The notes below the pieces were generated by a model. The model saw only the letters and a list, made by a program, of their open reading frames with translations. It made no database searches and had not been told where the DNA came from. The translations under genes were made by a program, and so were the position numbers. A stretch of 64,000 bases of DNA from Jaminaea rosea (lineage: Eukaryota > Basidiomycota > Exobasidiomycetes > Microstromatales): positions 186,001 through 250,000 of the forward strand of contig NW_020289986.1 of the NCBI RefSeq assembly GCF_003144245.1, written 5' to 3'. This document shows, piece by piece, positions 37,833 to 48,474 of this stretch (the stretch's first letter is position 1; the number at the start of each line of letters is the position of its first letter).

Positions 37833-38246
37833 GGTGGTAATGACTGGTGTGAGGAGGCGAGAAGCCAAGGTGGGTGTTGCGATTCAAGTCAGAACAACGT
37901 TTCCGGCCTGGTTCCGCCCGCGAAGACGCGACGCGGCACGAGTCCAACAGGCCGGGCTGACGAGTTAAATTGCTTTCCCTGAGTCTGTCCCCGCACTGAG
38001 CTAATTGATACATTTTGGTGTTCCTGAAAGTGCAACAGTCGTAAGTAGTCCTGACAATCATCCCGATGACAAGATGCTGGCTCCCTGCGAAGTCGATGAT
38101 ATCGACAATTGATCGCCTTGGCCGGCCTGCTGTCGTGTGACCCATTGCCAGGCCGTGCAGCGCCTCCGCTAGTCCCTCGCTTCTTTCCCTCCCTGCCTTT
38201 TCCTCTCCTATCCATCGCTTATCAAGCAGCTGTCAAAGAGATCAGT
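37833..38246. promoter_or_regulatory. Divergent promoter RNH201 / ADA-like
   Basis: A 414-bp bidirectional promoter. Two ACGCG cores occur close together near 37925 (context agACGCGACGCGgc), on the RNH201 side. They resemble MluI-cell-cycle-box cores that drive G1/S genes in yeasts; this is a motif match only. Confidence 0.4.
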
Positions 38247-40224
38247 ATGGTCACAGCAGCGAGCGTGACAGCAGATGGCAACGCAGCAGCCTCATCATCA
38301 TCTCAGGGTGTCAAGGATGAAGCACTTCATTCATACTGGGCATCGCGCTCCACCCTAATCGCCCAAGAACAGTCACTGCGCTTCGATTCGGTCAAGTCGT
38401 CGTCCCTTACACCCCTGGAGCAAAAGGCGTCGTCCCTCCTCTCCTCGATTCGTGACTCGGAGCGTACCAGCATCTATGACAATCCCGACGACCCATCTGC
38501 CCACCCAGGCATGTCTTTTCGGGGTGCCCTCGCTCGCGGAATGCGGTCTACGTCGACCTGGCGAATCCTCTCCCGCATGCCAAAGGGAGCAGCTCTGCAC
38601 TGCCATATGGACGGGACTGTTCCTGCTCCTTGGCTTATCATGGAAGCGGTACAGAGGTACGGGGATGTGATTCACATGAGGGCGGATCAGGCTCTGGATA
38701 AGGTGGAGAAGCTTTACTCTGCCGGTGTGCAGTTCCAGACAAAGGCCAAGGAGGACGTGGTGGCGGGGGACGTCTACTCACCCCATTATGACGGGACGAC
38801 ACAGTGGATGAGTCTCAACGAGGCGCGAGCCACCTTCCCCTTTGCAGACGTGTACGAAGTGCCACCTACCGGCTATACGCGAGGCATCGACATCCCTTCG
38901 TCCGCCAACTCTAGCCGCAATGCCGCCGCTTTTGATTCGTACCTTCACTCCCTCATGACCCTCAGCCCAGCCACCGGCTCCCCTTCGACTGCCACCTCCC
39001 GCCAAGCATGGAGCCGCTTCCTCTCCACCTTTGGCATCATTGGAGGTTTCGTCTCCTACCTGCCGCTCTTGCGCTCTTACCTCAAGCAGATGTGCAAGGT
39101 GCATGCGAGGGACGGCGTGCAGTACATGGAGGCTCGCACCAACTTCTTCGAGGAGCATTATATTGCAGAGGATGGCAAGACGCCAGTGGCTCACGCGGAA
39201 TGGTGTCGTGTCTTCAAAGAGGCAATGCAAGAAGCGCGTAGAGAACTGAGAGAGGAAGAGGGGATCGAGACCTTCCTCGATGCAAGGATCATCTACTGCA
39301 CTGTGCGAATCATCACGCCAGAGAGGCTGCGCTGGTACCTTGATGACTGCATAGCTCTCAAGCGGGAATTTGGGCGATTGATCGTAGGGTTCGATCTGGT
39401 AGGACATGAGGACCCGGGAGTGACGCTGAAGGAGTATGCGCCAGAGTGAGTGCCGTGAGTCATTGATTATGGTATCTCGCTACTTACAGACCATCTCCTC
39501 GCCCAGACTACTTCGCTTCCAGCAGCAGTGTCGCACCACCGGTCTCTCGATTCCCTTCCTCTTTCACGCAGGCGAGACCCTCCTCGACGGCTCCCCCGCC
39601 GACTCCAATCTGTACGATGCTCTCCTCCTTGGCACGAGACGTATAGGTCACGGCTTTTCCCTTGCTCGTCACCCACACTTGATCCAGCTCTGCAAAGAGA
39701 GAGGGGTGTGCATCGAGGTCTGCCCCGTGAGCAACGAGGCGCTGGGCTATACGGGATGCATGGCGGGACATCCCCTGCCCGTGCTGCTGAACAGCGGCGT
39801 GGACGTTGCGCTCAGCAATGATGATGCGACTCAATTTGGGAATGAGGGGTTGACTTACGTGAGCGAGAAGATTTAGAGGGCAGTCGTGTTGCATCGATGA
39901 GCTGCTGACCTTTCGCGTCGCCTACTCGCCCGCTCGCAGGACATTTATCAATACTTCACGTCATCCTACTCCGCCTCCCTCGCCTCGCTCTATTCCCTCG
40001 TTCGCGCCTCGCTGCGGCACGCCTGCCTCGACGACGACGATGACGATTCGCACGGAGACGGATCGCGACGGAAGCACGAGGCTCTCTTTGAGCGCGAGTG
40101 GGAGAAATGGTGTCAGTGGATCGTAGACGAGTGTGAGACCGGCACGGTGGCGGGAGGTGAGCCGCCGAAGAAGGCCATGAAGATGGACGGGCAGCAGAAC
40201 GGAAGTGCTAATGGCGAGATGTAA
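38247..40224 (+). CDS. Adenosine deaminase-like (ADGF/CECR1 type)
   Basis: Three exons: 38247-39445, 39507-39858 and 39940-40224 (introns 61 and 81 nt), giving 611 residues. Zinc- and substrate-binding motifs of the adenosine deaminase superfamily are all visible: 'LHCHMDGT' near residue 118 (metal HxH), 'FHAGET' near 420 (His and catalytic Glu), 'RIGHGF', and 'LSNDDATQF' (metal Asp). 'VGFDLVGHEDPG' and 'QYMEARTNFFEEHY' are typical of the ADGF/CECR1 branch rather than small ADA, so adenosine to inosine hydrolysis is likely. Unlike secreted animal ADGF, the start at 'MVTAASVTADG' gives no signal peptide, so a cytosolic enzyme is expected. The tail after residue 550 is acidic then Lys-rich ('GGEPPKKAMKMDG'). 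Confidence 0.93.
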
Positions 40225-40371
40225 GACGGGTAATTCTGCATTGCTAATGATGATGTGGAGCCTCTGCAATACAGCGTGCACGACGAGAATCGCCTGCTCG
40301 GTAGCCTCTACGCGCCTTCAATAGGCGCGGGTATGGTGTCGATCTTTCTCTTGCTCTCTGCTCTCAGAGTG

Positions 40372-43300
40372 TCACATCCCGCCTCCATTGTACCCCGCCT
40401 GCCCGCCGTTGGGGGCAGCGCCTCCCTCTTCCCCATTTCCGCCACCGAATCCAGTGCCGGCCATCCCTCCTCCTCCGGCACCAGCTGCCAGCCCGCCCAA
40501 ATCATCGAGCCACGAGTCGAATTGCAAGCCCAGCGGTTGTGCCATGAGGAGCTCGTCGAGAAGATTGGCAGATGAAGAAGAGGCCGGGGCGAGTGTGGAG
40601 GGATCGAAGTTGAATGAAGAGGAGTTGTTGAAGAAGTGTTGCGAGGGAGACCCGACTCGGGCGCTTGCATTTGGGTGATGGTGGTGCTGCGGGAAATAGC
40701 CCTGCCCTTGCCCTTGCCCTTGGTGGCTGCTGACACTCGAGTAGGGGGTGAGACTACCGCCACTACCTGGGCCACGCCCGTGTCCCTGCCCGCTACCATT
40801 GTAGGATGCCATTCGTGAATGATCGAATGAGTCTTGCCCCGTAGAAGTGCCAAAGTGCTGCTCCGTGCCCGCTGCAAACTGGTTGGCGGGGCCCATGACA
40901 GGTGGGGCGGATGAGGGAGCAGAAGAGGGGCCTGCGGCAGGCTGCATCGCGTCGTAGGCGCCCGAGGGACGAGAGATCACTGTGTCGCGTCGATGTTGCT
41001 GGGGGCCTGAGACTGCCTCCTTTTGCGACGCTGGGCCCGCCTTGTGGTGCTCTCCTCCAGCCAGTGCCGCCCTACCACCCTTCCTCGCCCTTCTCATCTC
41101 GTGAATAGCAATTAGCTTCCTCAGAAACACGGCATACCCGGTAGCGAAGGCCTTCCTGTGCTCCGTCACCCTTCCTGCCTCCTCCATCGTCTCCACTACA
41201 CGTTTCACCATGCCCAGCACCTGATCATCGTCCACATCCACATCCGCATTCGCCGCGCTAGCCGTCCCACTCCCACCCGCCTCTGCACCAAGTAAAGTCC
41301 CATGCGGAGCTCGAAGCGCATGAACGGCCGCGAATCCCACGGTGACATACGCAGAGTTGTGGCCATAGACGAGCTGGTCGCGGGGCAAGCGCAGGAAGAG
41401 GGCAACGCAGGAGAGGGCAGCTTCATCTGCCTTTCGACGAAAAGGGGCCAGGACCTCGTCCGCTGATGGGGAGGCTGAGGTGCTTCGCCCGCCTGCGTGG
41501 TTGGAGCGGAGCGGGAGGGAGTGGAGGATGAGGGTCGCGTAGCTGTGGTAGAAGGCTGTGGATTGGAGGCGGAGTGGAGCACTGGCGGTGTCCGTGACGC
41601 TGTCTGTGCTGCCTTGCTTCTTGCTGCTACTCCCAGCGGCCGCCGCGGCCGCCGATGCCGCAGCCACCTGGGGTAGCACCCATTGTGCGTGCCAGGCATC
41701 GAGGTCCTCATTGATGCTCTTGCGATGGAACTCCAGGAGTAGCCGGCAAGCCTCATCCGGCTCGCTGCTCCCCTTGCCACCTGCGGCGCCCGCCTGTGGC
41801 ATTAGTGGCGCCACATGCTGATGGTAGTAGTCGAGATTCCTGCTGATCAATTTGCGTAGTTGCAGATTGGAGACCAACCCTGCATCCTCCGGCAAAGCGA
41901 ACTTGGACAGATGCCAATCATTACTTGCCGCCACGACCCGATCGTGAATGCTGAGCGAGCAATGTCGTCCGTGATGGAGACAGATGGAGAAGAAGTACGT
42001 CCAAGCGAGGAAGTAGGTGCGCTCCCTCTCGCGGAGCTTGCGTTGCAACTCCTCGTCGTTGGGATCCGCGGAAGTGGAGACCATCTTGCAGTTCAGGTCG
42101 AGCTCGACGCACATGCTGAAGGCGTGGGTCACGTAGCTGAAGGAGCGGTCCTGTGTGAGGGGGATGGATTGCCCGTTGTAGCCTGCGAGAAGGAGGAAGG
42201 CCTTGACGCAATGGATCGAGCGCTTCCCTTCCAAGAGAACCACGGGGATGATCACCTTGAGGACGTGCTCGTCGAGCTTGTCCGCAATCTCTGCCGTGCG
42301 CAGGCTGGAGCTGGATAGGTGAAGGCGTGCTGCGAGAGCAAGGCCGACGGAGAGGAGAAAGGCAGAGCGTGGCCTTGTGTACTCGAACGTGTAGATGGAC
42401 CTGTCGAGCAAAATGAGCGGGTGACTCAGCTTCTCGAGGAAGAACGCCCAGAGCTGTTTTGCCGCGGGGAGTGTGATGAGGTTGAGAGTGATGGGGTCGA
42501 GATCCGGGCCGATCTCTGGCTTGGCATCGTAGAGACCTAGGCGATCCCGCGGGCGACGGGGAGCAGCGCTGCTTGAAGCGGCGGTGTGAAATGGAGGCGG
42601 CGAGGTGGTGTGCGAGCCAGTCTGCCCGCGCGCGACTGCGGCTGAGCCGCTCGTTGGTGTAGCCGCGGCGGTGACAACGTCCTCATCGTCTTCCCCTGCT
42701 GAGGCTTGGGCGAGGAGCTTCAAGGGGTTGCTGAGCAGTGGAGCTCCTGGTTCGGGTAGACTGTCCTCTTCACCTCGTCCCGCCTCGCCATCGTCTCCTG
42801 CTGTAGATCCACCTGATCTGCGGCCTGCTTTGGAGGTCAACCTTGGCTTGGTCGAGATTGGGGGGACAGCCAATCGCGTGGACGGCGAAGGCGAGGACGA
42901 CGAAGATCCCCAATTGGTGAGAATCTCGGCCGTCTCGGTACGAAGACGCTTGGCTACTGGACCTTCGTCGTCGTCATCGTCTTCGTCTTCGTCTTCAAGA
43001 TCCTCGTCTCCTTCCCCTTGGCCTACACTGCCTTGGCCATTGCCGCCCTTCTGCTCCGCTTTACGCCCGGCTGATGATCCTCCTCTGCTGGACGCTCGCT
43101 CCTTTTCAGCCCTCAGCTCCTGCAAAAGCGTCTCGAGCTGTTTTTCTAGCTTGCCGTACTTGACCGAGTCTGGCTTGCGACCGCGCTTGTGTTTCTCGTA
43201 GACGCACGATTTGGACAGGCGATTGCATCGCGCGCAGGGATAGCCGGGGGGATCTTGCGCTGTCTGGGGAAGGCATTTCACCTGCGAGCGTGTGGCATTA

Positions 43301-43597
43301 CGAGAAGCATCAATATTGGAATATATCAGGCTGTGAGAGTCATTTGGGATCGGCGTCATGCTAGAATCGCGGCACGCGTGAACTGACCTTACTCGCACGA
43401 CACTCGAGACAAGACACCTTTGGCACTGGCTTGCTAGATGAGCTCGGTGATGCAGAGGATGAGGAAGGGCCCGCCTGATTCTCCCCTCGCTGTTGAGCTT
43501 GGGTCGATGCTCTCGATGCTGCTTCGCTAGGTCCACTGTATGCCATGCCTCCACGATCGCCGTAATATGGCGGGGCAGGCGGGGGAGGCGGCTGCAT
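40372..43597 (-). CDS. Zn2Cys6 fungal transcription factor
   Basis: Two exons on the minus strand, 43388-43597 and 40372-43281, separated by a 106-nt intron that splits the zinc cluster in phase 0, giving 1039 residues. Splicing restores all six cysteines: C63, C66, C73, C86, C89 and C96 (C-x2-C-x6-C-x12-C-x2-C-x6-C). A basic linker ('KHKRGRKPDSVKYG') and a short coiled coil ('KLEKQLETLLQEL') for dimerisation follow. An Asp/Glu run then lies next to a basic 'VAKRLR' patch. The fungal-specific middle homology domain spans about residues 390-720 ('FFLEKLSHPLILLD', 'RERERTYFLAWTYFFSICLHHGR' region, 'SIHDRVV'). The C-terminal 250 residues are Gly/Ser/Gln-rich and could be an activation domain. 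Targets cannot be predicted. The start is the first ATG, since the upstream frame has only TTG. Confidence 0.93.
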
Positions 43598-43859
43598 CGT
43601 AGAAGCGGCGAACGGACGAAAGCGAGTGCGAGTGCGGGGAAGGAAAGGAAACAAGGCCAAAAGAGCCGCTGCCGCTCCATCGGCGTGCCAGGGACGCCGG
43701 CTACCGAGGAAGCGCTAGTGCTACATCCACGTGGTCAATTCCCTATCCACTCTAATGGAACATCATCAAGATCAAGCCGCCGTAGTGTTACCAGATGAAT
43801 TGACATGCTACCGCAACTGCTCAGGCTCAGCTCAGCCCACTACGTCCCTCTAGTCGCCC

Positions 43860-45776
43860 TTACTCTTGCCCCTCCTCCGCTGGCTTGGCAACGAATGGAT
43901 TCAGGTTCACATACGCCCCTGGCCCTTCCAAGTCGTACCTCTTCCCTCTGACGGCCCACACGCCCCAGTTGGCCCTCACAGCTACCCTCGTGTCAAAGTC
44001 GGCCACACTCCAACTCAAGCTGCCGAACACATTCTCTCCAGGCGTAATCAGCCACTCAAACTCTCCCCTGATCCCCTCTACCGATTCGAAGGCCTCCACG
44101 TCCCTGCGCACGTCGGCGGGGGAGAAGCCCGTCATGATTAGAGGGCACTTGGTGGAAAGCATTGAGGTCAGGGCGGACGCCCATTCGGATTGGGCTTGGA
44201 GGAGGGGTGGAAGAGTGGGAAGAGAGGAGTAAGGGCGGGCGCCTGGCGTCTCTGGCTCTGTTGAGGATGAGGCCGATGTGTCTTGTTCTGCTGCCTTTGC
44301 CTCTTGGTCTCGCGCCCGCTGCTCCTCCTTTTGCTGTTGATAAGACACAGTCGCGTCCGCCTTTGGTAGCCTCTCGGTCGCTGAGCGTGGCGCCTCTGCG
44401 GCCGCAGCCGTATCCGTCTCCTGGCTCGACTCGAATTGCGCAGCGACCGGGTCGAGGCGACCGCCTTCTGTTGGCTGCTGTGCTGACTTCGCTGATGCTG
44501 CTGATGCTGACGCTGCTTCTGTTGAAGAGGAGCTGCTCGACACTGCGGCATCGTCCTCCTCGCTGACCGGTCGGTCGTATGCCCTCTGCGACGGGAATCC
44601 AAAGCCTGGCGAAAAGGCAAAGAATACGTCCGTGTACGGGTCGAAGGGCTCCATCTGGTGGTGGACCTCTTCGTAGTTGCATTGAATGAAGGTCATAGTC
44701 AGACCCTCAGAGATGACCAACGTGCGACTTGGTGCATTGGGGCCGTAGTTGGAGGTGCGGGTGCGATGCGGTCGCTCCTCTGTAACGGCTGGGGATGATG
44801 AGGAGGAGGAGCCGGGTGACGCCGCGCCAGCAGTGAAAGAGGAAGTCATCGAATCTTGTGGCAACGTGACCTCTGGCCCGATCAAGTAGAGGTGGAAGTT
44901 GACTCCGGGGAACATGAAGCGTAGCTGATCCCAGATGTTGGGCGGCAGCGTGCTCTCCGCCCTCGCTCCCACCACAAAGACCCTCACCGAGTCCAAGCTC
45001 GGCCTCGCCCCCAACTTGGGGTGCAGCATCTGCCTCAGAGCCAAAAAACTTCGCATGCCCTCCCTCGTCAATCGCCTGTTCCTCGTCGTGTACGGACTAT
45101 TCTCGTGCAGGACCGCCCCCACTGTGGTTGGGAACGTCAACAACTTGCTCACGTGCCTCCTTGATCGCTCCGTCTCGATGGAAGGGAAGTTCCTCGTGTA
45201 AAAGAAGACGTCCCACGAACTCATATTGATGGCCTCCTCGAATCCTTGCGGCCCAGGCATGCGGAACTCGGTCATCTCCCTCCCTGAGCGAAGGTCGTGC
45301 TCATCCTCGTTGGCCTCGCGCAACCGCAGGATATATCTGCCGTGCTCGGAGTCCTGGGCCCACTCCTTCTCCGAGTAGTGTGTCGGCCAGCCACACTCTG
45401 GGCAGTCAAAGTTGACTGCTACGCGCTGACCGCGACGGAGATGAACGGGGCAGGGCGCCAGGCGTTTGATTCGTTCTGCTCTTTGGCGAAGAGCGGGGAT
45501 GGGAGAGGAGGAGAGAGGATGGAAGAGGTTGTCTTGCTCGAGGATAGGTTTGGAGGGTGTACTGGAGCGTCCTCCAAGGAAGTTGGCTGAGTCTACGTCT
45601 TGTTGTTGCTTGGCTTTGGACTTTCCAAAGAGGCGTCCGAAGAAGGTACGGCGTTGCTGCTGATCGATGACGACGAGACGGCGTGGTAGTGAGGCTGAGG
45701 AGGATCCGGCGGCCAAGGCGGACCTACTGGCTGCCACGAGGGGCGAAGATGGCCCAGTGAGCGACCGAGGGCCCAT
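43860..45776 (-). CDS. MSS51: Mss51-like mitochondrial translational activator
   Basis: An intronless gene of 638 residues. The N-terminus is Arg/Ser/Ala-rich without acidic residues ('LPRRLVVIDQQQRRTFFGRLFG'), a mitochondrial presequence. The zinc-finger block typical of Mss51 lies near residues 105-150 ('APCPVHL', 'FDCPECGWPTHYSEKEW'), followed by the diagnostic 'NEDEHDLRSGREM'. The two Cys-Pro dipeptides are of the kind proposed as heme-responsive motifs in yeast Mss51. The Mss51 C-terminal domain follows ('SWDVFFYTRNFPSIE', 'TFPTTVGAVLHE', 'VVGARAESTLP'). In yeast it activates translation of COX1 mRNA and couples it to cytochrome oxidase assembly. A Ser/Ala/Glu-rich insertion of about 130 residues splits the C-terminal domain. 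It is divergent from bL12m. Confidence 0.92.
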   Translation of the reverse strand: MGPRSLTGPSSPLVAASRSALAAGSSSASLPRRLVVIDQQQRRTFFGRLFGKSKAKQQQDVDSANFLGGRSSTPSKPILEQDNLFHPLSSSPIPALRQRAERIKRLAPCPVHLRRGQRVAVNFDCPECGWPTHYSEKEWAQDSEHGRYILRLREANEDEHDLRSGREMTEFRMPGPQGFEEAINMSSWDVFFYTRNFPSIETERSRRHVSKLLTFPTTVGAVLHENSPYTTRNRRLTREGMRSFLALRQMLHPKLGARPSLDSVRVFVVGARAESTLPPNIWDQLRFMFPGVNFHLYLIGPEVTLPQDSMTSSFTAGAASPGSSSSSSPAVTEERPHRTRTSNYGPNAPSRTLVISEGLTMTFIQCNYEEVHHQMEPFDPYTDVFFAFSPGFGFPSQRAYDRPVSEEDDAAVSSSSSSTEAASASAASAKSAQQPTEGGRLDPVAAQFESSQETDTAAAAEAPRSATERLPKADATVSYQQQKEEQRARDQEAKAAEQDTSASSSTEPETPGARPYSSLPTLPPLLQAQSEWASALTSMLSTKCPLIMTGFSPADVRRDVEAFESVEGIRGEFEWLITPGENVFGSLSWSVADFDTRVAVRANWGVWAVRGKRYDLEGPGAYVNLNPFVAKPAEEGQE

Positions 45777-46062
45777 CGCAGTGGGGTAGCGACGAAAAGG
45801 ATGAAGGATTCAAGGGAAAATGGGGTCGACGCGAGGATTGTCATCGACCGGCTTCAAGTCGGGGCTCATCTCCACTGTTGGATGACTAAGCAGAAAGCTG
45901 CCCTCATCTCACCCTCCAGGCCGAGTGGCTCGGAACAGGGTGTCGGTGCCGAGCGACTTGAGGCGCGAATATCGTCAAGTCGAGTCGAGCAGCTCCTTCT
46001 CCGCCCGGTCACTCAACCCTCGATCCGTCCGTCACTACCACCACCACCACAGACACCTCATC
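45777..46062. promoter_or_regulatory. Shared promoter MSS51 / bL12m
   Basis: A 286-bp head-to-head promoter of two mitochondrial translation genes. No TATA box seen. No other gene lies in between. Confidence 0.6.
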
Positions 46063-46801
46063 ATGTCCGCCCGCCTAGCATTTTCATCCCTTCGAGCGGC
46101 CACCACGCCCCTCGCAAGCTCGAGCCGCCAAGTACTTCGCAGCACCGCCGCCGCCGCTGCCCCGGTCTTCAAGCCGCGCTCCTACGCTACGGGTGCTGAG
46201 CCCTCAGCCGCCGTCTCGCCTGCTTCGGACCCTGCCACACCGCCGCCGCCTGCCGGTGGTGCTTCTGCCTCGTCATCGTCAGCAGCACCAGCTTCAGATC
46301 CCAGAATCTCGGGCATCGTCGACCAGATTGAGGGTCTGACTCTTCTTCAGGCGAGCGAGCTCGTGTCGCTTTTGAAGGTGAGCGAGACTCCCCGAGCACC
46401 GACGTAGTACAAATTGAATCCTTCTGACACACATGATATCGATCCTGCCTTTTCTTTCTCGCTCGAAGACACGCCTTAATATCCAGGACATCGCTCTCCC
46501 CGCAGCTGGCTCGGCGGGCCCTGCTGCTCCTGCCGCCGCCGCTGCCCCCGCCGAGGCAGAGGAGGAGAAGCCCAAGGAGAAGACCACTTTCAACCTGAAG
46601 CTCAAGGCCCTCAAGGACCCCTCGGCGAAGGCCAAGGTCATCAAGGAGGTCAAGGCGATCAACCCGGCGATGAACCTGGTCGAGGCAAAGAAGTTCGTCG
46701 AGAGCGCACCGCAGACGCTCAAGGAGGGCCTGAACAAGGAAGACTTGGAGAAGTTGAAGGCCGCGATTGAGGCCGCAGGTGGTGTGGTCGAGGTGGACTG
46801 A
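46063..46801 (+). CDS. MRPL12: Mitochondrial ribosomal protein bL12m
   Basis: Two exons, 46063-46377 and 46469-46801 (91-nt intron, phase 0), giving 215 residues. It is the mitochondrial L7/L12 stalk protein of the large subunit, which recruits translation GTPases. The presequence is Arg/Ser/Ala-rich without acids to about residue 45 ('RSYATGA'). The N-terminal dimerisation helix region 'IVDQIEGLTLLQASELVSLLK' joins 'TRLNIQDIALP' across the splice. An Ala/Pro-rich hinge follows, then the C-terminal domain 'EKTTFNLKLKAL', 'KAKVIKEVKAI', 'LVEAKKFVESAPQTLKEGL', which is the classic L7/L12 CTD. The start is the Met 'MSARLAF'; the open frame upstream has no better start. Confidence 0.96.
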
Positions 46802-47006
46802 TGTGGAGATAGTGAGAGATGAGGAAGCAGCTTGGTGACAAGCAGAGGGACGACACATATGTACTTCAAGAAGGGGGGCGAGACTGCAATATCGACCTCT
46901 TCACGCACGAGCGGACCGCGCCTGCATACACGATAGCCCACAGGCGCTGCGAGTCTTGATGGTGACATGGCAATTGACCACTCTCGAATCCCCCTCAATG
47001 ACTTGT

Positions 47007-48059
47007 TCACCGCTCCGCCCCTTCGCCCTCCTCCAATCCCCACGCCTTCTGCAGCATCCCTACCAATCTCTCTTCAAAGACAGCCTCAACGAATTCCCCT
47101 TCCCCAGTGAACCACTCGCCCAAATGTCCCAGAGTCACCCTGTCCTCCACCCGTCTGAGCAAGCTCTTTCCACCATTGCTCCTCCGCGCATACTGGAAGT
47201 CCAACGAGTACGTGGGCGGGATAATCCAATGCTTTCCCGTCGTCGAGTCGACGTTGGACGATAGTGTCGGCTTGGGGAGGGCAGGGGAGGAGATGATCAG
47301 GGACTCGGTTTCGATGCGATGCGAGAGGAGCTTGCGGCGACCGGTGAAGATGCGATCGCCTTGGAGATAGGCGTCTAGGGCTTGCAAGGAGGAGAGGGCT
47401 ATGTATCTGTCGCAACGGGAGATGAGGATGGGTGTGAGCTTCTCTATACCTCGAGCAGTCTGATGAAAGCGGTCTAGCGCCCACTTACGCGACGACAGCC
47501 ACAGCTGTCCAGCCCTTGTTCTTCTGCCAATCCTTCTCGACAAGGTACGACCAAGCCGAGACGGCAATGATGATCGTTGAGGCCAGATATCCCAATGCAA
47601 GTCGCAAGTCGGCGTGCAGGTGAGAAGCCTTGAAGGGTGGGAAGGCCGCAGCTCCATCTGAGCTGCCGTCGAGGTATGAGTCCCCACTAGCAGCGTCATC
47701 GTGTAAGTTTGTGGTGGAACTTGTGGGTGAAGCGCCTGGCACGGGAGAGGGGGTCGGGGCTGGGGCTAGGGAGTTGGCTTGTCGGGTTAGGATCTGCGTA
47801 GGCGTGGGCGTGACAGGATGCAGGTGAGTACGCTGGCATGTGGCTTTGCATTGCGTCTCTGTGCCCGTCTCACCCTCTCGACTGCATCATCACAGGTAGA
47901 CTTGAGCTCCGAGAGGTTTGAATTGTCGACGTAGATGCGGTCCTCCTGAGGCAGGGCTGCTGTTCGCGCCGCCCACTCGCTACCGCTGCTGCTGCTGCTG
48001 CTGCTTTGCTCGTCGTTGCCTTTGAGGGACTCCTTGCCCTTGCCTGGGCGCAGTGACAT
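47007..48059 (-). CDS. SPC2: Signal peptidase complex subunit 2
   Basis: Three exons on the minus strand: 47874-48059, 47489-47793 and 47007-47406 (introns 80 and 82 nt), giving 296 residues. SPC2/SPCS2 is a non-catalytic subunit of the ER signal peptidase and links it to the translocon. Evidence is the paired-helix region 'HADLRLALGYLASTIIIAVSAW' (first helix), then 'GWTAVAVVAYIALSSLQALDAYL' (second, joined over intron 2), and the lumen/cytosol-side beta region with 'HWIIPPTYSLDFQY'. The N-terminus carries a Ser run encoded by a CTG/GCT repeat near 47980-48003, and 'YVDNSNLSELKSTCDDAV'. A low-complexity Pro/Ser/Thr linker before helix 1 makes it longer than yeast Spc2 (178 residues). It is divergent from eIF4B. 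Confidence 0.92.
47982..48004. repeat. Trinucleotide (CTG)n encoding poly-Ser in SPC2
   Basis: A GCTGCTGCT... run read on the minus strand as AGC codons gives a poly-serine stretch in the SPC2 N-terminus. Such repeats often vary in length between strains. Confidence 0.75.
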
Positions 48060-48474
48060 GACTGCGATGCTGTGCTACGATGAGCTGATGATGATGCTGC
48101 GAAGGAAGGAGGCAGGTGTTGGTTGGCTACTCGCCTCTTGCATCGCGGCCGCCTCTCGTCTGGCTCGTGGCTCCACGTCGGCCCCGGCTTTTGATGAGGT
48201 CCAGTTGACCTCGAGTGGACGGTCCGCTCGCTCCCTCGCTCGCGACGCTAATCCATCTGCGCGGCGAGCGCGGCGGGGCGAGCAGCAGGAAGGCGGCGGC
48301 GACCGCACACGAGGGAGGAGGACACAATTTCCAAGGCCAGACGACGAGGGACGAAGGCTTTGTTCACCTTACCATCAATCACCAGGCAAGGATTCAGCAC
48401 CTCTGCCTACTACATCAAACCAGAAAAGACTACTCACGCAGCTCAACACACGCTCGTGTATCTCTTTGCCCATC
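48060..48474. promoter_or_regulatory. Divergent promoter SPC2 / eIF4B
   Basis: A 415-bp bidirectional promoter and 5' leaders. Short frames here lack support. The region near 48300-48345 is purine-rich on the plus strand. Confidence 0.5.
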
